Origin: Blastocatellia bacterium
GTDB taxonomy: Bacteria; Acidobacteriota; Blastocatellia; Chloracidobacteriales; Chloracidobacteriaceae
Length of the DNA stretch: 64,000 nucleotides
NCBI GenBank assembly: GCA_019695185.1
Contig: JAIBAN010000006.1
Location: 81,892 to 145,891, forward strand
Direction of reading: 5' to 3'
The number at the start of each line of letters is the position of its first letter. The stretch's first letter is position 1. The translations under genes and the position numbers were made by a program. This document shows, piece by piece, positions 35,935-44,758 of this stretch. The notes below the pieces were generated by a model, which did not search any database, was not told where the DNA came from, and saw only the letters and a list, made by a program, of their open reading frames with translations.

Positions 35935-35970
35935 GAATCCAGTCCGGAAATCCAGGTGAACCCGACCGGG

Positions 35971-36009
35971 CCGATGGGCGTAGACGGCATTTCCGCTCAT
36001 CGGTTTTTT
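35971..36009 (+). terminator. Rho-independent terminator after the HEAT-cyclophilin gene
   Basis: CCGATGGGCG pairs with CGCTCATCGG (one mismatch) and TTTTTT follows immediately. Confidence 0.7.
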
Positions 36010-36094
36010 CTCGTTTTGCTCTCCGTATTTTTTGGAAAGCGGGGGAGGGAACTCGTCCGTTCAAACGGCAGGTTCTTTGCCGACATGTAAAAAA

Positions 36095-37369
36095 ATGAAT
36101 GAATTAGCTCACTCGAATGAATCAGGGTATTGGAATTTACTTCGAAACAACCGACCCGTCCGGCAGCTTTGGCTGGCCCAGGTGGTCAGCGAAATGGGAG
36201 ACTGGCTCAACTTTGTCGCGCTGGTCCAGACCATCAAACGCTTTACCCCCAATGCCGAGGCGGTCGGCTGGCTGATTGTGATTCAGATGCTGCCGTTCAT
36301 GCTGATTGGCCCGATGGCGGGCATCGTGGCGGACCGGTTCAACCGGCGGCATGTCATGATTGCGGCAGACCTGCTGCGGATGGTGATTGTGTTGGGGTAT
36401 GCCCTGATTCAGGAACCGGGGCAATTGTGGCTGCTGTATGTTCTGGCTGGACTTCATTTTTCGGTCACTGCCTTTTTCGAACCGGCACGGGCAGCGCTCA
36501 TTCCCACCATTGCCAAAGGAGAGGAATTACTTTCAGCCAATGCGCTGACCGGTGTCACGTGGTCAATGATGCTGGCCATCGGTGGCGGCTTGGGCGGATT
36601 GATTGCCGGTTTGTTCAGCCCGCGGACGGCTTTTCTGGCGGACGGTGCCACTTTTTTCTGTTCAGCTTTGCTGCTTCTAAGAATGAGCGGAGTCGGTCAG
36701 ATTGCGCGCAATCCCCATAAATCCCACACCTCTGATGGCAGCCTCGTGCCGGCGATTCGTTTTTTGCGCGAACACCCCAGAGTTTTTGCAGTGCTCCTGG
36801 TCAAAAGCGGAATTTGTATCACGGCCAGTGGTGTCTGGCTGCTCCAAGTGGTGTATGGACAACGGGTTTTCCCGGTTGGAAATGACGGAGCATTTTCGGT
36901 CGGCCTGCTCTATGGAATGCATGGGTTGGGGGCCTTTTTCGGCGCGATTTTTACCAACCGGTTTGAACAAACCACCATGCGCCGTAGCCTCATTTTGATT
37001 TTGGCGGCCTTTGTCTTCCGCAGTGTGTTCTTTTTTGGTTGGGGAATGGCTGTAAATCTGGCTCAGGTGGCCATTGCGACCCTGTTCATTACCGCCTGCG
37101 GCAGCTTGCTCTGGGTGGTCAGCACCACTTTGTTGCAAATCCTTTCGCCGGATGAAATGCGCGGACGATTGTTTGCCATTGAAAATGCGTTACTCACCTT
37201 TTCAATGGCCAGCGGTACCTTTTTGATTGGCAGGGCGCTTGATGTGTGGCACCTGAGTCCAGCAGTCACTGCCCTGGCAACCGGTGGTGCCGCTTTGACG
37301 GTTGCCTTTCTGTGGCTGATGGTTGTGATGGTGTGGAATCGTCACGAACCGGAGGCTGCTGAAGCCTGA
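36095..37369 (+). CDS. Major facilitator superfamily exporter (EntS/MFS_3-like)
   Basis: A 424-residue protein from the ATG at 36095, with twelve hydrophobic segments. The opening NRPVRQLWLAQVVSEMGDWLNFVALV and the loop motif GIVADRFNRRHVMIAADLLRM between helices 2 and 3 are those of the EntS-like MFS_3 group, which exports siderophores and drugs. The second-half loop is weaker. Substrate cannot be told. The frame is open from 36032, but that extension is unlike the family. A terminator follows at 37412. Confidence 0.85.
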   Translation: MNELAHSNESGYWNLLRNNRPVRQLWLAQVVSEMGDWLNFVALVQTIKRFTPNAEAVGWLIVIQMLPFMLIGPMAGIVADRFNRRHVMIAADLLRMVIVLGYALIQEPGQLWLLYVLAGLHFSVTAFFEPARAALIPTIAKGEELLSANALTGVTWSMMLAIGGGLGGLIAGLFSPRTAFLADGATFFCSALLLLRMSGVGQIARNPHKSHTSDGSLVPAIRFLREHPRVFAVLLVKSGICITASGVWLLQVVYGQRVFPVGNDGAFSVGLLYGMHGLGAFFGAIFTNRFEQTTMRRSLILILAAFVFRSVFFFGWGMAVNLAQVAIATLFITACGSLLWVVSTTLLQILSPDEMRGRLFAIENALLTFSMASGTFLIGRALDVWHLSPAVTALATGGAALTVAFLWLMVVMVWNRHEPEAAEA

Positions 37370-37411
37370 ATCCATTCACCCTGAAACGCCTGCTTTTTTC
37401 CAGTGCCAACC

Positions 37412-37446
37412 AGCCTGCCCGAAGAAAGGGCGGGCTCTGTTTTTCT
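37412..37446 (+). terminator. Rho-independent terminator after the MFS gene
   Basis: AGCCTGCCC pairs with GGGCGGGCT around GAAGAAA; a long T-rich tract follows from 37440. It insulates the signalling operon that starts at 37656. Confidence 0.7.
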
Positions 37447-37655
37447 TTTTTCTTTCACTGGCTTTCCATGCGGTTTTTTCCCCCTCTGATGTCAGGGTTT
37501 TCCTGTATTGTCAGCTTGGAATGGTTTCGGCATACTCCTGCGGTACCTTCAAAAAAGTCGCTTTATATTATTGCTGAAATATCTGGTTCGGAATCTGAGA
37601 CAGGCAAAAAGTTTTCTGAAATATCACGGGCGAACTTGGTTTTAATATCAAAATA

Positions 37656-38888
37656 ATGGGGGTGGCTATGCTCGAATTCCTCCAAAAGCTGTTTGCCAGG
37701 GATTTCATGCCGCATGGTCATTGTTACTTCTGGAGACCTGAAGTCCTGTGGCTGCATGTGCTTTCAGATGTGGTGATTGCACTCTCCTATTATTCAATTC
37801 CAATTGCCCTGCTGTATTTTGTCAGGAAACGAATGGACTTGGCCTTCAAGTGGATGTTTGTGCTGTTCGGGGCTTTTATTTTTTCCTGCGGTACAACCCA
37901 TATTCTCAGTGTGTGGGTGATTTGGAATCCGACCTACCGGGTTGAAGGGGTTATCAAATTGGCCACCGCCGGGATTTCACTGGTTACCGCCCACCTGTTG
38001 TGGATCCTCATCCCCAAAGCTCTGGCCCTCCCCGGTCCATACGAGCTGAAACAAACCAATCTCAAGCTACAGGAAGCTTATGAGTCACTGGAACGCCGGG
38101 TTGCCGAGCGCACAGTGGAGCTGACCGAAACCAATCAACGGCTGCGCCTTGAGATTGAGGAGCATAAACGAACCCAGGCCATTCTTGAAAAACAGAAACA
38201 GGAACTGGCCCGTTCCAATGCCGATTTGCAGCAGTTTGCCTATGTTGCTTCGCACGATTTGCAGGAACCGCTCCGCATGGTTGCCAGCTATACCCAGTTA
38301 CTGGCCCGTCGGTATAAAGGAAAACTGGATGCCGATGCTGATGAGTTTATTCATTTTGCGGTGGATGGCGCGACCAGGGTCCAGGAACTGATAAGTGATT
38401 TGGTCATGTTTTCAAAGGTTGGCAGTCAGGCCAAACCTTTTGAGTTAATAGACTGCAACACATCGCTCAACCAGGCGCTGGCCAATTTGAAAGTTGCCTG
38501 TGAGGAACGGAAAGCAGTCATTCATTTCACCCCTCTCCCCACTATCCTGGCTGACCCCAGCCAGATTGTGCTGGTTTTTCAGAACCTGATTGGAAATGCC
38601 CTGCGATTTTGCCATGACGTTCCAATCATTCATATATCAGCCAGACTACAGGACAATGAGTGGGTGTTTAGCGTGAAAGACAATGGAATTGGGATTGAGC
38701 CCCGCTTTTTTGAGCGGATTTTTGTGATTTTTCAGCGCCTGCATACCAAATCGGAGTACCCCGGTAGCGGGATTGGACTGTCTATCTGTAAGCGTATTGT
38801 GGAACGTCATGGTGGTCGGATTTGGGTGCAATCCGAACCCCAGGTTGGCACCACCTTTTTCTTTTCATTACCTGCCATTGATTCATAA
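37656..38888 (+). CDS. Ethylene-receptor-like sensor histidine kinase
   Basis: A 410-residue kinase with a three-helix N-terminal membrane domain matching the plant ethylene-binding domain. Asp38, Tyr45, Ile48, Pro49, Ile75, Cys78 and His82 correspond one-for-one, at a constant offset of 13, to ETR1 residues D25, Y32, I35, P36, I62, C65 and H69 (numbers from memory). C65 and H69 bind the Cu(I) that holds ethylene. There is no GAF domain; a coiled coil (about 125-190) leads to HisKA (YVASHDLQEPLRM) and the ATPase (VKDNGIGIEP, GSGIGLSICK). The next two genes are a REC-kinase fusion and a lone receiver. A second ATG at 37668 has a better GGGGGT ribosome-binding site. Confidence 0.88.
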   Translation: MGVAMLEFLQKLFARDFMPHGHCYFWRPEVLWLHVLSDVVIALSYYSIPIALLYFVRKRMDLAFKWMFVLFGAFIFSCGTTHILSVWVIWNPTYRVEGVIKLATAGISLVTAHLLWILIPKALALPGPYELKQTNLKLQEAYESLERRVAERTVELTETNQRLRLEIEEHKRTQAILEKQKQELARSNADLQQFAYVASHDLQEPLRMVASYTQLLARRYKGKLDADADEFIHFAVDGATRVQELISDLVMFSKVGSQAKPFELIDCNTSLNQALANLKVACEERKAVIHFTPLPTILADPSQIVLVFQNLIGNALRFCHDVPIIHISARLQDNEWVFSVKDNGIGIEPRFFERIFVIFQRLHTKSEYPGSGIGLSICKRIVERHGGRIWVQSEPQVGTTFFFSLPAIDS

Positions 38889-38922
38889 AAGAGGTTTATT
38901 TTTCAGAAAGGAGCATTCATCT

Positions 38923-40071
38923 ATGGATCCACTTTCAATCCTGCTGGTGGAGGATAATCCTGGTGATGTCCGATTGCTTGAGTCGTATTTGTGGGAAACT
39001 TCCTTCCCCTGGAAAATGAGACATACAAGTTATCTTGAGAAAGCAATGCAATTGGCTGCCTCCGAGCCATGTGATGTGTGCCTGTTGGACTTATCCCTGC
39101 CGGATGGATTCGGCCTCGACACCGTGACCAAAATGTGTCTGAGTTGCCCTTTGATGCCGATTGTGGTGATGACCTCCTTGAATGATGAAGGACTGGCCGT
39201 GGCTGCTGTCCGACAGGGAGCGCAGGACTATCTGGTCAAGAATCAATTGAACAGTCAATTGCTGATTCGTTCCATCCGCTATGCCATCGAACGGAAAAAA
39301 TCTGAAGAGGCACTGGCTCAGACGGTTTCCGAGTTACGGAAAATGGATGCCTTGAAGGATAAGTTTCTCAGCGTTGTCTCGCATGATTTGCGGAACCCGC
39401 TGGCAGTCATAACTGGTGTGCTTGAATTGATTGGGTCAGGTTTTTATGGGGCAATTACACCCCTTCAACATGAGGCTGTAAAGGATGCCATTCAATCAGG
39501 GGACCGGATGAACCGGCTGATTCGGGACCTGCTTGATGTATCCCGGATTGAGGCTGGAACTCTGGTGCTGGAGCGGCACTTGGTTTCACTGCTTATGCTT
39601 TTAAAGAGAATCGTTTTTGAAGCTGATATTGTTGGCCGGGGGCGAGGGATTCAGGTGGTTGGGGATTGGAAGCCGGAGGATTTGATGATACAGGTTGACC
39701 CTGACCGGATGACACAGGCGATTGAAAATATTGTGTCCAATGCCCTGCGGTTTGCCAGTCATGAGGTGCAGCTTTCGGTAACGACAGATGCCAATGAGAT
39801 TCGGATTTTGATTGCGGATGATGGTCCGGGAATTCCGCCATCGGAGTTATCCAAAATCTTTGACCGGTTTACTCAGGCCGATACCGAACGCTCTAAAGGT
39901 GGGCTGGGGCTCGGTTTATCAGTGGCCCAGGAAATTATTCTGGCTCATGGAGGCCGGGTCTGGGCGGAAAATCTTTCCTATCGCCTGGATACGGACCTTT
40001 CAGATCATATTTCAGATCATATTTCCGGTGCCTGCTTTACCATCGTCCTGCCATACACAAAGGAGGGGTGA
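38923..40071 (+). CDS. Receiver-histidine kinase fusion protein
   Basis: A 382-residue protein from the ATG at 38923, which has AAAGGAG ten bases upstream. The N-terminal receiver (ILLVEDNPGDVRLLESYL, phospho-acceptor Asp in CLLDLSLPDGFG, YLVKNQL) lies before a HisKA helix (VVSHDLRNPLAVITG) and an ATPase domain (NIVSNALRF, IADDGPGIPP, GLGLGLSVAQ). There is no sensor domain, so input probably comes by phosphotransfer to the receiver, most simply from the ethylene-receptor-like kinase 34 bp upstream. A small internal duplication (SDHISDHIS) lies near the C-terminus. Its stop overlaps the next start (TGATG). Confidence 0.9.
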   Translation: MDPLSILLVEDNPGDVRLLESYLWETSFPWKMRHTSYLEKAMQLAASEPCDVCLLDLSLPDGFGLDTVTKMCLSCPLMPIVVMTSLNDEGLAVAAVRQGAQDYLVKNQLNSQLLIRSIRYAIERKKSEEALAQTVSELRKMDALKDKFLSVVSHDLRNPLAVITGVLELIGSGFYGAITPLQHEAVKDAIQSGDRMNRLIRDLLDVSRIEAGTLVLERHLVSLLMLLKRIVFEADIVGRGRGIQVVGDWKPEDLMIQVDPDRMTQAIENIVSNALRFASHEVQLSVTTDANEIRILIADDGPGIPPSELSKIFDRFTQADTERSKGGLGLGLSVAQEIILAHGGRVWAENLSYRLDTDLSDHISDHISGACFTIVLPYTKEG

Positions 40072-40535
40072 TGCCCAAGGATGTTCATATTCTACTGATT
40101 GAAGACAATTTGGGCGATGTTCGGCTGATTCAGGAAACCTTTCGGGAAGCCCAGGTCAAGGGCCAAATTGAGTATGTTACGGATGGGCTGAAGGCCAGTG
40201 CCTATTTGTATCAGGAACCACCCTATCAACATGCCGTTCGCCCTGACCTGATTCTGCTGGATTTGAACTTGCCCAGGAAAGATGGCCGCGAATTGCTTGT
40301 CAAAATCAAACAAAACGACAACCTCAAACAGATTCCAGTGTTGGTGCTGTCCACCTCAGAAGATGAAGCTGATATCTGGAAAAGCTATGAGGCACATGCC
40401 AATTGTTATCTGAAAAAACCGATGAACTTTGACGAGTTTTACCGATTGATTCAGGCCATTGAAATGTTTTGGCTGCAAAAAGCCAAACTGCCTCCGCAAC
40501 AAAACCCTTCCACCTTGACTATGGGCACTCATTAA
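40071..40535 (+). CDS. Rcp1-like single-domain response regulator
   Basis: A 154-residue receiver of the Rcp1/CheY-like group that partners with phytochrome-type kinases: ILLIEDNLGDVRLIQETFRE, phospho-acceptor in LILLDLNLPRKDGRELL, VLSTSEDEADIW, KKPMNFDEFYRLI. There is no output domain. AGGAGG precedes the ATG at 40071 and the TGATG overlap with the upstream gene shows translational coupling. It is probably the terminal or shuttle element of the three-gene relay. It is convergent with truB, overlapping it by four bases. Confidence 0.9.
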   Translation: MPKDVHILLIEDNLGDVRLIQETFREAQVKGQIEYVTDGLKASAYLYQEPPYQHAVRPDLILLDLNLPRKDGRELLVKIKQNDNLKQIPVLVLSTSEDEADIWKSYEAHANCYLKKPMNFDEFYRLIQAIEMFWLQKAKLPPQQNPSTLTMGTH

Positions 40536-41485
40536 TCAGCAAAAACCACTTGGGGCCGGGCAACGGCTTGGGCCGCATCAAAGCGCGCAATGCCCAGTAG
40601 TTCCCCTGCCTCGTCACAAACTGCCAGGAACGGCTGATTGGGGGAAAGGTCGGAAACATCAGTTTCGGCTGGTACCGGAATCGGCTGACCATACCGGAAC
40701 CTCAATTGCACTTCCGCATCCACCTGAAACCGGGGCCAATCAGGCAATAGCTCAACCGGTTTGAGAATACACTCCTCTGTTCCCATAATTGCCATCAAAT
40801 CAGCAACATGTTGAATTGTCACGGCTTGTTCAAGCGAAAACGGTCCAATCCGGGTCCGTCGCAGGGCCGTTAAATGTGCGCCACAACCGAGTTTCTCCCC
40901 TAAGTCATGGGCCAGGGTGCGAATATAGGTTCCTGCCGAACAGGAGACCTTGACGAGAGCTTCCGGAAAACCACGCTCTCCGCTACGGAGGAGTTTCCCT
41001 TCTTCGGTGGGAACAATTTCAAGGGAATGAATCTGAATCGGAACTGCTGCCCGAAAGACGACCTGTCCCTGCCGCGCCAGCTTATGAAGGGAAATTCCCT
41101 CCAGTTTTTTGGCCGAAAACATGGGGGGAATCTGTTGTTGCAATCCCAGGAAGGTTTGCAGGGTCGTTTGGACCTGTTCCTCGGTCAGGTCTTCCGGCAT
41201 TTTGGGCAGAGTGATGGGCGAACCAGTGTAATCCTGAGTGGTGGTGGCATATCCAAACCGAATCGTGGCTTCATAGGATTTGTCCTTGCCGGTCAGGAAT
41301 TGTGACAGGCGGGTGCAATGGCCCAGGCAAATCAACAGCAACCCGGTGGCAAACGGATCCAGTGTGCCGGTATGGCCGATTCGCTTGTTGCGCAGGATGT
41401 GGCGCAACCGGGCTACCACATCATGCGAGGTCATGCCAATCGGTTTATCAATCAGAAGTCCGCCGTGGAGAGGAAGTTTCAGCAT
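40532..41485 (-). CDS. truB: tRNA pseudouridine-55 synthase TruB
   Basis: A 317-residue protein that makes the universal pseudouridine 55 of tRNA. The catalytic Asp43 lies in KRIGHTGTLDPFATGLL. Other family marks are GGLLIDKPIGMTSHDVV at the start, SYEATIRFGYATTTQD, the PPMFSAKKLEGISLHKLAR stretch, and VSCSAGTYIRTLAHDLG. A PUA-like C-terminal region ends with PFLAVCDEAGELLGIARF. In many bacteria truB follows rbfA or precedes ribF/rpsO; here it stands alone. Confidence 0.95.
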   Translation of the reverse strand: MLKLPLHGGLLIDKPIGMTSHDVVARLRHILRNKRIGHTGTLDPFATGLLLICLGHCTRLSQFLTGKDKSYEATIRFGYATTTQDYTGSPITLPKMPEDLTEEQVQTTLQTFLGLQQQIPPMFSAKKLEGISLHKLARQGQVVFRAAVPIQIHSLEIVPTEEGKLLRSGERGFPEALVKVSCSAGTYIRTLAHDLGEKLGCGAHLTALRRTRIGPFSLEQAVTIQHVADLMAIMGTEECILKPVELLPDWPRFQVDAEVQLRFRYGQPIPVPAETDVSDLSPNQPFLAVCDEAGELLGIARFDAAQAVARPQVVFAD

Positions 41486-42191
41486 GGAATATTGAAATTA
41501 TTTCAGACGGGGGTGAAATAAAAGTTGCACTTGCCGAATTGTAGCCGCATCACGTCCAACTGAACAAGCCTGATAACTCAAACGAACTATCAAAAAATGA
41601 AATTGGCTTCAGTACGGAAAAGCTCGATTTTTCAAAGACATGCCCCTTTGATGGGGGCTTGGACAGGATAAGCCAGGCAGGTTTTACAAGAAAAAATTTG
41701 AAAAAGATGCGCAAAACACATAGACTGCGGCATCCAAAAAACAACGCATATGCGTATCTGGTGCATCAAGCGCGATATTCCTTCAAAAACAAATACCAGA
41801 AAGTTGTACGATCACGTGTCCTCCTGTACCAAACCAGGTTTTTTCAGCATGATGAACTGAGCGGGCATTTTCATGTCTGAACCCAGTTTCTGCTCCGGGT
41901 TTGTGTCTGCGGACGTTGCCATTTTTAGATCTTTGCAATCTTTTTAAGTTTTTGCTGTGTGGTCGCTAGGAAGTTTTTCGACCTTGCACAGATAGCGAAT
42001 TCCACCAGGCTTTGCCTTGGGGAAACGGGTGGTTGTTCGTCACCCTGAACTACAAAAACGGTTCAAACCCACAGGTTGCATCAGGAGAAGGTGCAGTCGG
42101 GAACAACAACTTTCGAAACCAAACAATGGATGCGGGTTTTGGGAAACCTTCATCCGACACTTTCACAATCTACACACATAGGGGAATAACT
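41486..42191. other. 700-bp spacer upstream of the bufferin operon
   Basis: No frame here has coding character. The left half is AT-rich (41560-41880), and small hairpins such as AACCC...GGGTT (near 41881) and GGGTG...CACCC (near 42027) are seen. A leader and metal-responsive promoter for the precursor gene are expected here, but I cannot point to a specific site. Confidence 0.4.
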
Positions 42192-42662
42192 ATGAATCGG
42201 AGAGAATTTCTCAACAATTTGATGGGTGCCGCAGTGGCCGGCATGGTGGTTGGTGCTGGTTCTTCAGTGTTTGCGGCTGGCAAAGCCGAATGCAAGAGCA
42301 AGTCGAGCTGCAAAGGCAAGAACGAATGCAAAGGCCATAACGAATGCAAGGGTAAAGGCGGCTGCAAGACCGGCGACGGCGGTTGCAAAGGCAAGAATTC
42401 CTGCAAAGGCAAAGGCGGCTGCAAAACGACTGATTCCAAAGCCGCTGCTCCGGCCAAGCACGAATGCAAAGGAAAGAATGAATGCAAAGGCCAGGGCGGT
42501 TGCAAGTCGGGCGACAAAGGCTGCAAAGGCAAGAACACCTGCAAGGGCAAAGGTGGCTGCAAGTCCGATGCCAAAGCTTCCTGCAAGTCGAAAGACAGCA
42601 AGTCTTCCTGCAAGTCGAAAGACGGCAAATCATCATGCAAAGCTGCTGAAAAGAAGGGCTAG
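42192..42662 (+). CDS. bufA: Bufferin-type metallophore precursor, Cys-Lys-rich
   Basis: A 156-residue protein from the ATG at 42192 (GGGGA upstream). A secretion signal (MNRREFLNNLMGAAVAGMVVG, ending SSVFAA; the RR-x-F-L form also suits Tat export) precedes about 125 residues made almost entirely of CKGKNECKGKGGCK-like units. I count 17 cysteines and every one is followed by lysine. The gene is followed by an MNIO (DUF692) enzyme and a DUF2063-type partner, the arrangement of bufferins, whose cysteines are modified to bind copper in the periplasm. The CKGK-x-x-C pattern differs from the EGKCG-type motif I recall for described bufferins. The gene symbol is by context. Confidence 0.82.
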   Translation: MNRREFLNNLMGAAVAGMVVGAGSSVFAAGKAECKSKSSCKGKNECKGHNECKGKGGCKTGDGGCKGKNSCKGKGGCKTTDSKAAAPAKHECKGKNECKGQGGCKSGDKGCKGKNTCKGKGGCKSDAKASCKSKDSKSSCKSKDGKSSCKAAEKKG

Positions 42663-42684
42663 TTCCTTCTTTTTTGCTTTCATG

Positions 42685-42729
42685 AGTCGGGAACCGGGGC
42701 TTGCCGCCCTGGTTCTCGGCTATTTTTTT
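42685..42729 (+). terminator. Attenuator-like terminator between the precursor and enzyme genes
   Basis: A long imperfect stem (AGTCGGGAACCGGGGC with GCCCTGGTTCTCGGCT) is followed by ATTTTTTT. Partial read-through would yield many precursor transcripts per enzyme transcript. Confidence 0.7.
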
Positions 42730-42823
42730 ATGGGCTGAATGGTTGTGTTTGTGGCTTTCTTTCAATGAAAACCGCAGATTCCGTTCGTGGGTGCAGGCTT
42801 CGAACAAAAAAGGAAGTTTGGTT

Positions 42824-43684
42824 ATGACGCCGAATCGCTGGAATTTTCCGGACCTGGGTTATGGCATTGGCCTCCGGTCGGTCCACTTTGGTGAGATTCT
42901 TGAAACCAACCCGCCGATTGATTGGTTTGAAATCATTTCAGAAAATTTTATGGATACCAAAGGGCGTCCGCTTTATGTGCTGGACCAGATTGCCGAACGG
43001 TATCCGATTGTCATGCATGGGGTTTCGCTTTCGATTGGAAGCACCGACCCGTTGGACCTTGAATATCTGCGCAAACTAAAGGAGTTGGCGGCGCGGGTGC
43101 GCTCGCCTTGGGTGTCAGACCACCTGTGCTGGACGGGTGTGCATGGGCAGAATGTGCATGACCTGCTGCCGATGCCGTATAACGAAGAAACCCTGCGCTA
43201 CACGATTGAGCGCGTCAAAGCTGTCTCGGAAATTCTGGAGCGACCGTTGGTGATTGAAAACCCATCGTCCTATGTCGAATTTGCCAATTCAACCATGACG
43301 GAATGGGATTTTCTGGCCCGCTTAGCTGAAGAGTCTGATTGCGGATTGTTGTTTGATGTCAACAATGTGTATGTCAGTTCCTTCAACCACAGTTTTGACC
43401 CAAATCTGTACATTGACGCCATTCCCCATGACCGGGTCGTGCAATATCATCTGGCCGGACATACCAATAAAGAAACCCACATCATTGATACCCATAACGA
43501 CCATGTGATTGACCAGGTGTGGGAACTGTATCGCCGTTCCTGTGCCCTCAGCGGCGGACGGTCAACCCTGGTTGAATGGGACGACGATATTCCGGATTTG
43601 GCGGTGGTTCATGCCGAAGTGCTGAAAGCCAAGGCACTCCGCTCCCAGACGGCAACGGCAGTGGGAGGTGCGCATGGCGACTAG
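42824..43684 (+). CDS. bufB: MNIO family (DUF692) multinuclear iron oxidase, bufferin maturation enzyme
   Basis: A 286-residue protein from the ATG at 42824 (AGGAAG upstream), the normal length for the family. The TIM-barrel metal ligands are all recognisable: IVMHGVSLSIG, WVSDHLCWTG, VHDLLPMPY, LVIENPSSY, LLFDVNNVYVSSFNH, YHLAGHT and IDTHNDHV. MNIO enzymes use two or three iron ions and oxygen to convert cysteine residues of a precursor peptide into heterocycles such as oxazolone or thiooxazole. The adjacent precursor gives it its substrate. Its end overlaps the next gene. Confidence 0.93.
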   Translation: MTPNRWNFPDLGYGIGLRSVHFGEILETNPPIDWFEIISENFMDTKGRPLYVLDQIAERYPIVMHGVSLSIGSTDPLDLEYLRKLKELAARVRSPWVSDHLCWTGVHGQNVHDLLPMPYNEETLRYTIERVKAVSEILERPLVIENPSSYVEFANSTMTEWDFLARLAEESDCGLLFDVNNVYVSSFNHSFDPNLYIDAIPHDRVVQYHLAGHTNKETHIIDTHNDHVIDQVWELYRRSCALSGGRSTLVEWDDDIPDLAVVHAEVLKAKALRSQTATAVGGAHGD

Positions 43685-44507
43685 TGTGGCACTCGCAAAA
43701 ATGCAAAGCTGGATGCAAACCTATCTGGTTCACTTTGGCACCGAGGAAGAGGCACTTTCTGACGCCAGCCGGGCAGTTGACACATCAGTGGAGGAAGCTG
43801 CCCAGTATATTTTGCCGACCAAAGACCTGACCGCGATTGACCGGTTGGAAATCTATCGGGTGCAATACCTGATGCGGATGACTGACGCCCTCAAAATTGA
43901 TTTTTACGGCATTGTTGATTACCTGGGCGAAGACGATTTCGAGCGGTTGGTTGAACGCTACGTGCAGAAATTCCCATCCCGTAACTACAACCTGGACCGT
44001 TTGAGCGACCACTTCCCGGAATTTATCCTCCAGGATGAAAAACTGGCCCGGCGTGAGTTTCTGCATGATTTGGCGCGGCTCGAACTGGCTGTGGTTGAGT
44101 CATTTGCGGCTGAAAACGCCCAGCCTTTGGCCGTAGAAACCATTCAGGCCGTCCCGGAGGACGCATGGGAACGTGCCGTGATGCACCCCATGCCCGGATT
44201 CCGCCTTTTGTCCTTTCACTATCCAGTGAATGACTACATTCAGGCAGTCAAAGACAATACACCTCGGCCCAAAGCCCGCCGCCAGCATTCATGGACAGCA
44301 GTCTATCGCCGGGGCTATGACGTTTGGCGCTTGGGTTTGGAACGTCCGGCCTATGAACTCCTTTCCGCATTGGTTTCAGGAGTTGCACTCAGTACCGCGA
44401 TTGACCAGGCTGCCGCACGGGTATCCAAAAAGGGCATGGAAAAGCAGATTTTCCAATGGTTTAACACCTGGGTTACGCAAGGTATTTTCCAGAAAGTGGA
44501 ATACTAA
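43674..44507 (+). CDS. bufC: DUF2063-type partner protein of the MNIO enzyme
   Basis: A 277-residue protein from the ATG at 43674, with GGGAGG five bases upstream, overlapping the end of the MNIO gene by 11 bases, so the two are translationally coupled. The N-terminal 100 residues match the DUF2063 putative DNA-binding domain (RLEIYRVQYLMRMTDALKIDFYGIVDYLGEDDFERLVERYV, FPSRNYNLDRLSDHFPEFI). In MNIO pathways this protein recognises the leader of the precursor and delivers it to the enzyme. The C-terminal half (WTAVYRRGYDVWRLGLERPAYELLSAL) is usual for the family. A hairpin follows at 44540. Confidence 0.9.
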   Translation: MATSVALAKMQSWMQTYLVHFGTEEEALSDASRAVDTSVEEAAQYILPTKDLTAIDRLEIYRVQYLMRMTDALKIDFYGIVDYLGEDDFERLVERYVQKFPSRNYNLDRLSDHFPEFILQDEKLARREFLHDLARLELAVVESFAAENAQPLAVETIQAVPEDAWERAVMHPMPGFRLLSFHYPVNDYIQAVKDNTPRPKARRQHSWTAVYRRGYDVWRLGLERPAYELLSALVSGVALSTAIDQAAARVSKKGMEKQIFQWFNTWVTQGIFQKVEY

Positions 44508-44539
44508 AAGGGCGAAGAACTGAGGGGTAAGTTTTTCCG

Positions 44540-44575
44540 CCGGGATGATGCGAAATTTTCCACGCCTCATCCCGG
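44540..44575 (+). terminator. Terminator-like hairpin after the bufferin operon
   Basis: CCGGGATGATGCG pairs with CGCCTCATCCCGG (one mismatch) around an AT-rich loop; only TTT follows, so termination strength is uncertain. Confidence 0.5.
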
Positions 44576-44758
44576 TTTCAGCCTTCGCTTACAGTTCTGT
44601 AAATTTGCAAACCACGAAACCAAAACCTCCCCCCCTCCCGTAAAGCCAAATACATTGCCGATTTCACAGTCATCCGTTCCTCTCCAGGTTTTTCTCCTTC
44701 CGAAGTGCTGTGAGATCGGCATTCGTCTTTCAATTTTCATTCGCTGATGGAGCTTTGT

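Noticed and set aside
41659..41880. 73-residue basic protein upstream of the bufferin operon
   Set aside because: No motif, no ribosome-binding site and AT-rich spacer composition; treated as spacer.
42170..42640. Leucine/proline-rich protein opposite the bufferin precursor
   Set aside because: It is the antisense shadow of the repetitive CKGK coding sequence; the plus-strand frame has the signal peptide and the operon context.
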